This document shows, piece by piece, positions 9,178 to 17,834 of a stretch of DNA of 64,000 nucleotides (positions are counted from its first letter, which is position 1; the number at the start of each line of letters is the position of its first letter). Both the position numbers and the translations under genes were made by a program. The notes under the pieces are model-generated. The model saw nothing but the letters and a program-made list of their open reading frames with translations, was not told the origin of the DNA and did no database searches. Source of the stretch: Armatimonadota bacterium (GTDB taxonomy: Bacteria > Armatimonadota > Chthonomonadetes > Chthonomonadales > Chthonomonadaceae); contig JAGWMJ010000011.1 of NCBI GenBank assembly GCA_028871815.1, positions 62,001-126,000 on the forward strand. Reading direction: 5' to 3'.

Positions 9178-10365
9178 ATGATCATTGAGGCTGAAGCGCT
9201 TGCCGGTGAGCTGAGCCGGCTGTTGAGCCTGGGACAGTTTGTATCCGGCTCGGCATCGGTTGGGCATGGAAACCCGCTGTGGAAACTGAGACCCATAACG
9301 CTGCGAGGCAAAGCCGTCATTCAGATCGAGGAGCGGGATGGTGCGACCGCTGCTCATCGTAACTGTTCGCCGATGGATGCCGGCCCACGGCTGGCTGAAC
9401 GGATAGTGGTTTCCAACTGGCGCACGCACCTGAAGTTTACCGACTCCACCATCAGTATTCGGCGAGAAAGCTCCGGGCGCGTTCGGGTATCGCGAAGTGC
9501 GGCAACCCGGCCCGCAGCGCAATCGCTGCATAACCGGGCGCAAAACCACATCTTGCCCGAAGGCGCGCCCTGCCCTTTTCTGACGGCGGTAGGCATTATG
9601 ACGCCGGATGGGCGCGTTCTCGCCGCCCATTACCATAAGTTCCGGCAGGTGAACCGGTTTCTGGAATTGATCCGCGATATTGCTCCGCATCTACCCGCGG
9701 AGGGACCAATCTCTATTGTCGATTTCGGCGCTGGTCGGGCGGTGCTGACACTGGCGACTTACCACTACGTGAGCCAACACTTGAATCGCAACGTACGCGT
9801 GATCGGTGTTGACGTGAAGCAGGATCAAATGGAGCGCGCGGCGGTAGCGGCGCTGGCCGCAGGTTTTACGGGTGCCACGTTCCAAACCTCCAACATTCGT
9901 GACTTCGTTGGCCCGCCGGCTGCCGACCTGGTGCTGTCGCTGCATGCCTGCGATACCGCGACGGATGAGGCGCTGCTCAAGGCGATACAGATGAATGCTC
10001 GCGTCATACTGGCTGCGCCCTGCTGCCAGCACGAACTGCGGAGCAGGATTCAAGCGCCGCAGCTGGCGCCGATGCTGCGACACGGCCTTTTTCGTGAGCG
10101 GCTTGCCGCGCTGGCAACCGACGGCATTCGAACGGCGCTTCTGGAGGCCTTCGGTTACCAGGTGAAGGTGGTGGAGTTTGTGGAGGCCGAGCACACATCA
10201 CGCAATATCCTGTTGCGAGCCGTGCTGACCGGTGAGGTGCGCCCGCATACCCAGGACTGGAGGTCGCTTTGCGATTTCTGGGGTGCGGAACCTGCGTTGG
10301 CTCGGTGGCTCCGAGCTGCGGGCGGAGGCCAGGACGGGAAAACCATATTGGGAGGCAGACCGTGA
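9178..10365 (+). CDS. Class I SAM-dependent methyltransferase
   Basis: 395 residues. The middle holds a Rossmann-type SAM site (IVDFGAGRA), then VIGVDVK as the acidic end of beta-2, and DLVLSLHACDTATD as motif IV. This HACDTATDEAL pattern belongs to the METTL25-like/Methyltransf_32 group. The block AAPCCQHELR follows and is typical of that group. The substrate is unknown. ATG 9178 is the first good start: the frame is open upstream to 8968, but that segment lies across the promoter region of the divergent gene. No strong ribosome site is seen. Its stop overlaps the next GTG by three bases (GTGA). Confidence 0.85.
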   Translation: MIIEAEALAGELSRLLSLGQFVSGSASVGHGNPLWKLRPITLRGKAVIQIEERDGATAAHRNCSPMDAGPRLAERIVVSNWRTHLKFTDSTISIRRESSGRVRVSRSAATRPAAQSLHNRAQNHILPEGAPCPFLTAVGIMTPDGRVLAAHYHKFRQVNRFLELIRDIAPHLPAEGPISIVDFGAGRAVLTLATYHYVSQHLNRNVRVIGVDVKQDQMERAAVAALAAGFTGATFQTSNIRDFVGPPAADLVLSLHACDTATDEALLKAIQMNARVILAAPCCQHELRSRIQAPQLAPMLRHGLFRERLAALATDGIRTALLEAFGYQVKVVEFVEAEHTSRNILLRAVLTGEVRPHTQDWRSLCDFWGAEPALARWLRAAGGGQDGKTILGGRP

Positions 10366-12437
10366 TCCGAGTTCGAGCAAGTTTGACAACACTGTTCGCG
10401 TTCTGCGTGGCAGGCGCTGCTGCGCAGCAGGCGCCAATACGGCCGCCGGCAACACCACTGATTGTGCGTAACCCCTATGTAAGTGTCTGGCAGCCGTCCA
10501 ATACGCTTCCCGGCACGTGGCCGGCGTTCTGGACCGGCAGCACACGAGCGATCACGGGCATCGCGCGGATCGACGGCGAACCCTATGCATTTATTGGCGC
10601 GCCTGGCGGCGTGATCCTGGCCATGAACCAGGTTTCGCTGAAGGTAACGGCAACACAATCCATCTACACACTGGAGCGCGGCGGTATCCGGCTGACGCTT
10701 CGCTTCCTCTCGCCCGTTGAGGCCACCGACCTGCGCCGGCTGTCGATGCCGTTCGGAACGATCTCGGCGAGCGCGGTCAGCATCGACGGGCATTCGCACC
10801 GCGTCTCACTCTACTTCGACATCTCCGGCGAATGGGCTTCCGGCGATCCTTCGGCCAAAATCCGCTGGCAGCGGGTGGAGCAGTCGGCGCCATCCGGCGG
10901 CACGATGGAGGCATGGGACGTTACGCAATCTTCGCCGGGTGTCCTTCAGGAGCGCAGCGACGCGGCAGAATGGGGAGACGTTGTTTTTGCCACTATGGAG
11001 TCAAGCCACACCAGATGGCAGGCAGGACTTCAGGACGATGTGCGCCCTGCTGGAATCCGTGGAAGCCTGACCGATACGGCTTCCACCAGCATGCCTCGCG
11101 CCATCAACGACCACTGGCCGGTGTTCGCCTGGCAGTACCAGCTGGGCATGGTAGGCGACCGGCCAACATCGCCGGTTACGATGCTCCTGGGACTTGCGCG
11201 AGACCCGGCTGTCAGCTACCTCGGTAAGCCGGTTCCCCCATTGTGGAAGTCGTATTGGCCTACATGGCAAGCGATGGCGGCATTTGCGCTTTCGGACGCC
11301 CGAGCGGCATTTAGTCGCGCTGCGGTTGAGGACGCACGCGTCGAACGCGACGCCATGCGTGCCGGCGGAGCGCATTACGCCGCGCTTTGCAATCTGGCGC
11401 TGCGCCAGGCTTTTGGAGCAACCGAGCTGGTGGGTACGCGCAGCGATCCATGGCTCCTGCTGAAGGAGATCAGCAGCGACGGCAACATCAGCACGGTGGA
11501 CGTGGTCTATCCGGCGTTCCCGGCGTTTCTGTATACCAACCCACTGCTGGTCAGGCTGCTGTGCGAGCCGCTGCTTGACTATGCGGAGAGCGGTGGCTGG
11601 CCGAAGCCGTTTGCAGAGCACGACATCGGCTCCTCGTACCCGAACGCCAACGGCCACAACGACGGGCGCGAAGAGGATATGCCGGTGGAAGAGTCGGCCA
11701 ATATGCTGGTGTTGGCCGCCGCGTACGTGGACTACGCTCCCGGTCCCTCCGCATCACGGTGGGCGGCCCGCCACTACAAAGTTCTAAGTGAATGGGCAGA
11801 CTACGAGGAGGCGAATGGCCTCGATCCAGCGCTGCAGAACCAGACGGACGACTTTACCGGCTTCATCAAAAGCAGTTCGAATCTGGCGTTGAAGGCGATA
11901 CTCGGGGTGGGCGCGATGGGCCAAATAGCAAAGGCGGCCGGCCACAACAGGGCAGCTGCCGGCTACCTGGCGAAGGCGCGAGAGATGATGGATAAATGGA
12001 CGCGGTTGGCCCAATCCACCACGGCAGCCCACCTGACGTTGGCGTATGGGCGGAACTCCACCTGGAGCCTGAAGTACAACGCGTTTCCTGATCGGGTTCT
12101 GCGCCTCGACCTGATTCCCGATCGCGTGCTTCGTGAAGAGGCAGCCTGGTACGCGAGTCGCGAGAATCCCTTTGGTATTCCACTGGACGTGCGCCACAGC
12201 TACACAAAGACCGATTGGGAGCTTTGGACGGCGGCGTCGACGGACGATCTGGCGCTGCGGCAGGCCATCATCGATGCGGTGTATCGCTTTGCGAACACGT
12301 CGGGCTTTCGTGGCGCGTTCAGCGACTGGTACGACACCATCAGCGGTCAACAGGTGGGCTTTGTTGCGCGGCCGGTAATTGGCGGCGTTTTCGCTATCCT
12401 GGACCGCCGGATGGCCGATCGCACCGCGGGGCCGTAA
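10362..12437 (+). CDS. Glutaminase A-like secreted protein (DUF5127/DUF4965/DUF1793)
   Basis: 691 residues. The GTG start at 10362 has GGGAGG 6 bases upstream and overlaps the methyltransferase stop. A signal peptide follows (RVRASLTTLFAFCVAGAAA|QQ). The body matches the GtaA-type architecture: an N-terminal beta-domain (LIVRNPYVSVWQPSN), then a toroid with EISSDGNISTVDVVYPAFP, HDIGSSYPNANGHND and EDMPVEESANML, ending near FRGAFSDWYDTISG. The family was named for a fungal glutaminase but most members are uncharacterised secreted proteins, so glutaminase activity is not certain. A terminator hairpin follows. Confidence 0.88.
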   Translation: MIRVRASLTTLFAFCVAGAAAQQAPIRPPATPLIVRNPYVSVWQPSNTLPGTWPAFWTGSTRAITGIARIDGEPYAFIGAPGGVILAMNQVSLKVTATQSIYTLERGGIRLTLRFLSPVEATDLRRLSMPFGTISASAVSIDGHSHRVSLYFDISGEWASGDPSAKIRWQRVEQSAPSGGTMEAWDVTQSSPGVLQERSDAAEWGDVVFATMESSHTRWQAGLQDDVRPAGIRGSLTDTASTSMPRAINDHWPVFAWQYQLGMVGDRPTSPVTMLLGLARDPAVSYLGKPVPPLWKSYWPTWQAMAAFALSDARAAFSRAAVEDARVERDAMRAGGAHYAALCNLALRQAFGATELVGTRSDPWLLLKEISSDGNISTVDVVYPAFPAFLYTNPLLVRLLCEPLLDYAESGGWPKPFAEHDIGSSYPNANGHNDGREEDMPVEESANMLVLAAAYVDYAPGPSASRWAARHYKVLSEWADYEEANGLDPALQNQTDDFTGFIKSSSNLALKAILGVGAMGQIAKAAGHNRAAAGYLAKAREMMDKWTRLAQSTTAAHLTLAYGRNSTWSLKYNAFPDRVLRLDLIPDRVLREEAAWYASRENPFGIPLDVRHSYTKTDWELWTAASTDDLALRQAIIDAVYRFANTSGFRGAFSDWYDTISGQQVGFVARPVIGGVFAILDRRMADRTAGP

Positions 12438-12460
12438 CGGTTGGCGATGCCAAACGGAAA

Positions 12461-12488
12461 CCGGGGCCGTCTGCGGCGACGGCCCCGG
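12461..12488. terminator. Hairpin between convergent genes
   Basis: Perfect 11-base inverted repeat CCGGGGCCGTC / GACGGCCCCGG with a 6-base loop, 23 bases after the glutaminase-like stop and just before the stop of the opposing zinc-ribbon gene. It could serve both strands. There is no strong T-run on either side. Confidence 0.6.
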
Positions 12489-12519
12489 CGGTGGAACGTA
12501 TTGCCGAACCGTCGAGTAA

Positions 12520-12663
12520 CTACTTGCCGGAGCCGATTTTCACCATTACAGTGCCGCACGTCGGGCAGACACCCTTGTTGGCGGGCTTGCCGTTTTTCAT
12601 GGTAAACGGCTTGGCATCCTTCATCTGTTTCTTTGCCTTGCACTTGACGCAGTAAGCTTCCAT
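12520..12663 (-). CDS. DUF5679-type 47-aa zinc-ribbon protein
   Basis: 47 residues, MEAYCVKCKAKKQM at the start and GVCPTCGTVMVKIG near the end. Two CXXC pairs (CVKC and CPTC) frame a basic middle with DAKPFTMKNGKPA, which is the full-length DUF5679 pattern. Start ATG 12663 has GGGAGG 7 bases upstream. It is too short for the usual length cutoffs and lies inside a long repeat-driven reading frame, so it is easy to miss. Probably binds one zinc in the cytoplasm. Function unknown. Monocistronic between a terminator and a repeat array. Confidence 0.88.
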   Translation of the reverse strand: MEAYCVKCKAKKQMKDAKPFTMKNGKPANKGVCPTCGTVMVKIGSGK

Positions 12664-12876
12664 GCGATGACCTCCCGGAGTGTGTGGTTGCGCACGGTGC
12701 CTTCTTTCGAGGCACGCACGAGGATTCCTTCTCGTTATACTTCGGATTCCGCACGTTTTGGCCGATAAGGCCGAAAATCGCCGATTCCATCGTGAAATAA
12801 GCGATTTGCGCGGCGCAATGGCCGGAAGCGCTGCCTGTATCCGAGGCCCCTGCGATACCGTGATCGTGACCGGAAT

Positions 12877-13430
12877 CTCGATGGCAGCGCAGGACGCTTA
12901 CTGAAATGCGACAAATGGGACGTATGAGACATATGCGATAGCCGGAACCGAAGCCCGGCGCGCAGCGAGAGGTGGCTGCTCCGCTTCCCGGCCACGTGTG
13001 CGCGAACCTATATGTCCTATCTGGTGGGCGCGTACCCCAGCGCCGATCGCGATGGCAGCGCGGGACGCTCGCTGAAATGCGACCAATGGGACTTATGAGA
13101 CATATGCGGTAGCCGGAACCGAAGCCCGGCGCACCGGTGGAGGGGCCGCTCCGCTTGCCGGCCACGCGTGCGCGAACCTATATGTCCTAGTTGTCGCATT
13201 GGTCCCATGTGGTGAGCGCGCACCAGGGCGCCAAACGCGACGGCAGCGCGGGACGCCTGCTGAAATGCGACCAATGGGACATATGAGACATATGCGGTAG
13301 CCGGAACCGAAGCCTGGCGCACCGCCGGGGGGGCCGCTACTCCGCTTGCCGGCCACGTGTGCGCGAACCTATATGTCCTAGTTGTCGCATTGGTCCCATG
13401 TGGTGAGCGCGTACTCCGGCGCCAAACGCG
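12877..13430. repeat. Direct repeat array 1 (three ~170-190 bp units)
   Basis: Non-coding array. Units begin with GAAATGCGAC at 12903, 13073 and 13262 (periods 170 and 189). A partial unit end (GATGGCAGCGC...) lies before the first. Each unit reads GACMWATGAGACATATGCG, then TAGCCGGAACCGAAGCC, a GC-rich variable part, GTGTGCGCGAACCTATATGTCCTA, and GATGGCAGCGCGGGACGC. The longer units carry an extra TCGCATTGGTCCCATGTGG, the approximate reverse complement of the unit's start. Frames across it give only low-complexity peptides rich in SHM and SHW. The rest of 12664-13514 holds no gene. The same family recurs at 18290-18783. Confidence 0.9.
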
Positions 13431-13514
13431 CGTTGCAGCCAGCGACGGGACCGGCCATGACGGCGACGGCACACTCTGGCATGCGCCGCCCACGGATCGT
13501 ATTCACAACCGTGA

Positions 13515-13970
13515 TCATCGCAGCCACTTCTCACACGGTCCCGGTGGCGTGAAACTGCCGTCGGTCGACTCACATAGCGAATAACAGCACTCAGCGTAAT
13601 TTGCGATGCCAGCCGCCAACGCACCCACTTTGGGAGTAAGGCAGTCCGCCAGACAGTTCGCCGGCGGGTCGGTGGCGCATTCGTTGACGCACTCCATCAC
13701 GGCCTTGCGTGTGTCGCCGCCGAGATGTTTGACCAACCACTTTCCAAGTTCGCGATCACGTGCACCCTGGCACAGGGTCGGGTCGCTGTCGTGCCCACCG
13801 GGATCGTGCGATCGGCCCTCTTTGGGTGGGGCGTGTTTCTTTGCGTTCAGCGGCGTAACCCTCGCCACCAGCACATCCCCTCCGCCCCCGGCGCTTGCTA
13901 CCGACCCTTCTTCCTCAACGAACCGGCCCTGGAAGCGCCACTGCGTGGCGGACGAGCCGCTTACAACCAT
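13515..13970 (-). CDS. Cys-rich protein, Rhs-like head, last gene of island operon
   Basis: At least 151 residues. The head, from Q-L-Y-H-A-F-G upstream of the chosen ATG through SGSSATQWRFQGRFVEEEG and ASAGGGGDVLV, is nearly identical to that of the gene at 14865-15290. The tail differs but also has nine cysteines (MECVNEC, NCLADC, AECCYSLC). The frame is open upstream to about 14145 without ATG, GTG or TTG, so either ATG 13970 is used, trimming the shared head, or the gene is a broken copy. The LY-x-AFG and WRFQGR pattern recalls the end of Rhs-repeat cores, which carry exchangeable C-terminal domains. That link is an inference. No ribosome site is evident. Confidence 0.55.
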   Translation of the reverse strand: MVVSGSSATQWRFQGRFVEEEGSVASAGGGGDVLVARVTPLNAKKHAPPKEGRSHDPGGHDSDPTLCQGARDRELGKWLVKHLGGDTRKAVMECVNECATDPPANCLADCLTPKVGALAAGIANYAECCYSLCESTDGSFTPPGPCEKWLR

Positions 13971-14121
13971 CAGTGCGCCAAACGCATGGTAGAGCTGGCG
14001 CTGCTCCTTCGCGGCTCCGTCGCGCTCCTCTGGAGACCGCGCGTCGCCGAAGAATCGCTGCGACGTTGCTTCCGCGTGCGTTCCCTTTTCCGCCCGCTGT
14101 ATCAGGAGTTTGCTTCGATGG

Positions 14122-14865
14122 CTATGGCGTTGTTGCCTTCCACGTCAGCCTCTCCGTAAGCGTATCCGGGCTTCCCGGCGCAGGAAGGAGCCTCGCCCGT
14201 ACCACGTAGAGCAGGTGGTTCTTTAACCCGATCCAGAACGTTAATGAGGCAACGCGGGCCGCCGATCGCGTGCCGACCAGGAGTTCGGCGGATCGCATTC
14301 CCGGCGCACCCTTCACGATAGTGACCTGGTGTCCGTCGACCCAGGACTCGCCCGAGTCGCCGGCGCTATCCAGATCTAGCATCGCCTCGGGGGTCACGCC
14401 GCCCAGAACCAAGCCGGATAGCAACAGAGGCGCACCGGTACCTGAATTCGGTCCCAGGTAACCCCCGCGCGCTAGCAGCTGCCAAGCCGAGACCGACGTG
14501 CCGGCCCAGGGTCCCCACCTTCCGTGCGCTTCAACGCGTTCGCGTGCTCCAGCCGGATCGAACTGCTCCCGCCGCGCGGTCTGGCCAGACCCGGTCGCGA
14601 CAGTGACGAGGTGATGACTTCTGGTCACCACATACGTGGTGCTGCGCGGAAAGGAGGTGCGGATCTCCACGCTATACGCTGGCAAGGAGTCAATGTGCGC
14701 AACACATTCGGTTAACGCGTAGTAACGCTGTGCCTCTGGCGGCATCATCAGGCGCTGGAGCCGGCCACACGATGCAGCGGTGAGGCCAACCGTCAGCAGC
14801 AGCGCAACCGCGCCGCTGCCCGGGCGATGCCTGGCTCCCGCCCAATCTTCACGCGGCCCCGCCAT
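14122..14865 (-). CDS. Predicted lipoprotein, possibly LolA/DUF2092-like
   Basis: 247 residues starting at ATG 14865, which shares a base with the upstream stop (TGATG). N-terminus: about 20 residues, hydrophobic VALLLTVGLTAA and a lipobox TAASC, so it is probably anchored at the cell envelope. The mature part alternates polar strands (YSVEIRTSF, TTYVVTRSHHLVTV) with WVDGHQVTIVKG and ends with strands and LTERLTWKATTP. This resembles the curved sheet of LolA/DUF2092 proteins that hold lipids or unfolded partners. I do not recognise a specific family. It sits between the two Cys-rich paralogues. Confidence 0.68.
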   Translation of the reverse strand: MAGPREDWAGARHRPGSGAVALLLTVGLTAASCGRLQRLMMPPEAQRYYALTECVAHIDSLPAYSVEIRTSFPRSTTYVVTRSHHLVTVATGSGQTARREQFDPAGARERVEAHGRWGPWAGTSVSAWQLLARGGYLGPNSGTGAPLLLSGLVLGGVTPEAMLDLDSAGDSGESWVDGHQVTIVKGAPGMRSAELLVGTRSAARVASLTFWIGLKNHLLYVVRARLLPAPGSPDTLTERLTWKATTP

Positions 14866-15290
14866 CACAATAGCCCTATGCAGGTCATGTAGCAACAGTG
14901 CAGGTCATTCCTCGCGTTTTCAAAGCAGAGGAAGGCGGAATACTCGCAGAGGATCCATCCAATTGGGGGGAAGGCCTCCGCCAGACACTCCGCGAATGCC
15001 TCCACGCAGTCCTTCTCGGCGTCCTTGTACCGTTTGTCGCACTCGTGGAAGCAGCGCTGTCTCGGCTCTCCTACCGGGCCGTGCCGCAGTCGCGCAGCAC
15101 GCAGCACGGCAATCCCCCGCCCTACCAGCACATCCCCTCCGCCGCCGGCGCTCGCCACCAACCCCTCCTCCTCCACGAACCGGCCCTGGAAGCGCCACTG
15201 CGTGGCGGCCGAGCCGCTCGTGTACATCAATACCCCAAACGCTTCGTAGAGGTTGTTGCTCAGCACGTTGGCTGAGCCGTCGGTAATCAC
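14865..15290 (-). CDS. Cys-rich protein with Rhs-like head
   Basis: 141 residues. GTG start at 15290 overlaps the previous gene's stop (GTGA), and its own stop overlaps the lipoprotein start. Head (1-60): NNLYEAFGVLMYTSGSAATQ, WRFQGRFVEEEGLVASAGG. Tail (about 80-141): nine Cys, including CFHECDKRYKDAEKDC, ECLAEAFPP and HCCYMTC. There is no signal peptide or membrane segment, although some tail segments are hydrophobic. The DNA of the head is close to identical with 13515-13970 while the tails diverge, the pattern of a conserved core with a swapped C-terminal module. Function unknown. Confidence 0.66.
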   Translation of the reverse strand: MITDGSANVLSNNLYEAFGVLMYTSGSAATQWRFQGRFVEEEGLVASAGGGGDVLVGRGIAVLRAARLRHGPVGEPRQRCFHECDKRYKDAEKDCVEAFAECLAEAFPPIGWILCEYSAFLCFENARNDLHCCYMTCIGLL

Positions 15291-15664
15291 TTGCGCTGCG
15301 CCCGCGTGTGGGCCTGCGACGCATCCACGCGGTCAACCTCCTGCTTAACTAGCTCCACAGTCATTCTGGCAAAATCGCCTTTTGGTTCCAACCGTGGCGA
15401 AGCCTCCAGCTCTTTGTACACATGCATCGTGTAGGATATGTAGTTTGCCGCCTCGATATGTGCCGCGTCTCGCTGGTTTATCCGCCGCACCTCGGCCGGG
15501 GTCAGCTTCCGCGGCTCTGGGATGCGCATCTCCTGGGAGATCGAACTTCGCGTAATGGCATGATGCCGCGAGGGCTTCTTCTGCCATGCACGGCCAGCTC
15601 CCGACGTACCGAGCGCGAAAGCAGCTAGAATACCCAGTAACGCGAAACGCTTGATTGCTATCAT
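15287..15664 (-). CDS. Small exported protein, unknown function
   Basis: 125 residues. Signal peptide MIAIKRFALLGILAAFALGTS with cleavage near AGRA or AWQ. The mature part is basic and helical: TPAEVRRINQRDAAHIEAAN, then YISYTMHVYKELEASPRLEP, ending in a charged tail. ATG 15664 follows a plausible ribosome site (GGAGGA about 6 bases upstream). First gene of a chain of overlapping starts and stops leading through the Cys-rich protein to the lipoprotein, so they are probably made together. Confidence 0.7.
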   Translation of the reverse strand: MIAIKRFALLGILAAFALGTSGAGRAWQKKPSRHHAITRSSISQEMRIPEPRKLTPAEVRRINQRDAAHIEAANYISYTMHVYKELEASPRLEPKGDFARMTVELVKQEVDRVDASQAHTRAQRK

Positions 15665-15799
15665 GTATCGTCCTCCTACGGAGTGCCGGGATCACCGTGG
15701 CGCCCTGCCGATGGTGATCATGGCAACGATATCTGGCTGCACTGGGACTCGCAGTACTTGAACCACGAGATCGCGCAGCGATCACAATGGTCGGCCTGG

Positions 15800-16912
15800 C
15801 TACCCGCCATCGGCCGCTTTCCGCTTCTCATAAGCCTCGACGGCGGTCTCGATCTCCTTTTCAGCGATCGACTCGGGCAAGTCAACCAGCTTCTGGCCGT
15901 CGTTGAACGTCCAGCTGTAGCCGATGGGTTGACGTTCCAATTGCGGGGCCACTGCCATGCCGCGCTGGAGCAGAACCTGAGCGCGCCATGGTTCGGTCAA
16001 AGTGTACTCGTCAAACGGAGACTCCTTGCCCCACACGCCTTTGGTCATCGCAAGGTAATATCCAAGCCGCAACTCCTTTGGGCTGGGCCGGGTCGACGGC
16101 GAGAGAAACAGAATGTAGCGGGCGCCCGGCCTGAGCAGAGGCTGATCGATGTCGCGCGATCCGATGCCGCCGCCGGCGTCGTCCGTCCACGGCAGGTCGC
16201 CGCCACGCACCATCACCTTGATCACATACGGTGCGCCAGCGCCGGGAGAGCGAAGGTATCGTTCCACCACAACCACAAAGGCCGTGAATTCTTCCGGCCC
16301 AAAATCGCCCTGGCGCACGTGCTGCTCCCGCAGCACGGCAGCGATCCGCCCGAGGACGATAACGGGTGCATTCGCCACCATACCAGCCAGGGTGCCGGGC
16401 AGCGGAGCATACTCGCCCTCGCCAAAGGATGCGGACGGCCCATGCGCGCCCTTGCCGAACTCCGGTGGCTGTAGAAACGGCTTGGCGCCTTTCACGATCG
16501 CGGAGATCGTGCCGTCGTCAGGCACCGGTGCAGTGAGATGCCTGCCGTTTACGAAACGGATGGTCCAAGCCGTCTCCTCCATGTGACCCGCGCTGACAAA
16601 GCGTACAGCGCCGGACTTGGGGTCGAACAGCAGGTCACGGGTCGTTCCGTTCCCTACAAGCCAGATGTCGTCGCCGCTATCGGGCGCGAGCCCGGCGGCG
16701 TGAGTGGCCGGCGCGGCAGCGGCCAAAGCATCGATCCGCGCGGAAAGTGGAAGGACGTCGGTAACGCCAGCATACGTACGAACGCCGTTGGCGACGTGGA
16801 AGATCACCGCGTACCGCCAGGGATGCGAGCTTCTTCGCGGCGATGCAAACGCGGCGGACAGGAGAATACCCGCCGCAGCGCAGAATGAGCCCGTACGAAT
16901 TAATCGTGTCAT
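15800..16912 (-). CDS. Exported protein of unknown function
   Basis: 370 residues from ATG 16912, 4 bases after the metzincin stop. Signal peptide MTRLIRTGSFCAAAGILLSAAFA. The mature part has beta-rich segments (PVIVLGRIAAVLREQHV, ARYILFLSPSTRPSPKELRL) that suggest an OB- or TIMP/NTR-like domain. TIMP-type domains inhibit metalloproteases, which would suit the neighbour, but I see no conserved cysteine pattern, so this is speculation. A longer frame to 17029 overlaps the protease gene and is not preferred. Confidence 0.68.
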   Translation of the reverse strand: MTRLIRTGSFCAAAGILLSAAFASPRRSSHPWRYAVIFHVANGVRTYAGVTDVLPLSARIDALAAAAPATHAAGLAPDSGDDIWLVGNGTTRDLLFDPKSGAVRFVSAGHMEETAWTIRFVNGRHLTAPVPDDGTISAIVKGAKPFLQPPEFGKGAHGPSASFGEGEYAPLPGTLAGMVANAPVIVLGRIAAVLREQHVRQGDFGPEEFTAFVVVVERYLRSPGAGAPYVIKVMVRGGDLPWTDDAGGGIGSRDIDQPLLRPGARYILFLSPSTRPSPKELRLGYYLAMTKGVWGKESPFDEYTLTEPWRAQVLLQRGMAVAPQLERQPIGYSWTFNDGQKLVDLPESIAEKEIETAVEAYEKRKAADGG

Positions 16913-16916
16913 AGCC

Positions 16917-17834
16917 TTAGCGTCCCTTCTGTGCGACACACGGCTCATAACCGAGAGCCGCCATGCCCAGTGTCTCATCCGGGGCGGGAGCGGCGACTCC
17001 ACAGAACCACCAGCAGCGGGAGTTGGCATACATCAGGGAGCCGTATTCGTTCGGGAAGGCTGTGTGCGCCAATCCCAGCGCGTGGCCTATCTCATGGGCA
17101 CATACCATCGCCAGGTCGTGGCGCGAGGCCTTTGGCGGAAAGCCGTAAACGCAGTTGAGCCTGGCACTGCACGGGTCGAGTTGATCGTAGTAGAAGGTGA
17201 TGATCCGGCGACCTGCGTTGTCGAGCTGCGTGAACGCAAGGAGGTGGTTGTCCCTTAGGCACTGGTCACAAGACTGGACATTCCACGCGCCCTCCGGCGG
17301 CACCTCGCCGAACGTCGCCCAGTGGCTGTTTTCCCACGCTGCGATGCCGGCAGACACAGCGCTGCCGTAGGTGAAGACGTCTGAGTAGTAGACCGGGCAG
17401 TTGGTGGGCAAAACCGGATATCCGGGCCCGTCGGGACCGCTGTTGCCCGGGCACGGCCCGATTACACCGCCCACGTCACCGCTGGCGGTCCACGCCTTAC
17501 CATTCGGATCCGTCCAGCTAGCCGTCAGCAGGGCGGATCCCTCGCCCGATGGCATTGCCGTAATGAGCGCCCGACCACAGTCGTTCGTCACGGCGGAGCT
17601 TGAACTGAGATAAACCTGCGCACCAGTTTCGTAGCTGAGCGTGAAGTCAACCGTGACGCCGACTTGCACCACGTACGGTTTGCCTGCCGTGACGACAGCG
17701 CAATACGTAATCACCTGGCCGGGATACATAAGTGCCTCAGGCGATTGCCACTCGCTCTCAAGGGAGACGGTGGGGTTGGGTCCCGTCGCAGAACCAGTTT
17801 GCGCGCTTACCGGACCTGCGAACACGACCAGCAT
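16917..17834 (-). CDS. Secreted metzincin metalloprotease
   Basis: 305 residues or longer. Zinc site HEIGHALGLAH (HEXXHXXGXXH) is followed by the Met-turn SLMYAN, which defines a metzincin, probably matrixin-like. Several Cys (CDQC, DPCSARLNC, CWWFC) suggest disulfides outside the cell. About 150 N-terminal residues precede the catalytic part. From ATG 17834 the signal peptide is short (MLVVFAGPVSAQ) and has no basic start. The frame continues upstream as a better one (RGLRCAGRFSVAVV...) but no ATG, GTG or TTG is found there. First gene of the minus-strand island operon. Confidence 0.85.
   Translation of the reverse strand: MLVVFAGPVSAQTGSATGPNPTVSLESEWQSPEALMYPGQVITYCAVVTAGKPYVVQVGVTVDFTLSYETGAQVYLSSSSAVTNDCGRALITAMPSGEGSALLTASWTDPNGKAWTASGDVGGVIGPCPGNSGPDGPGYPVLPTNCPVYYSDVFTYGSAVSAGIAAWENSHWATFGEVPPEGAWNVQSCDQCLRDNHLLAFTQLDNAGRRIITFYYDQLDPCSARLNCVYGFPPKASRHDLAMVCAHEIGHALGLAHTAFPNEYGSLMYANSRCWWFCGVAAPAPDETLGMAALGYEPCVAQKGR

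Noticed and set aside
12347-13165. Long minus-strand frame across the zinc ribbon and repeat array
   Set aside because: Beyond the 47-aa protein the peptide is low-complexity (repeated SHM/SHW and HIGS patterns) produced by the repeats. The real gene has its own ribosome site at 12663.
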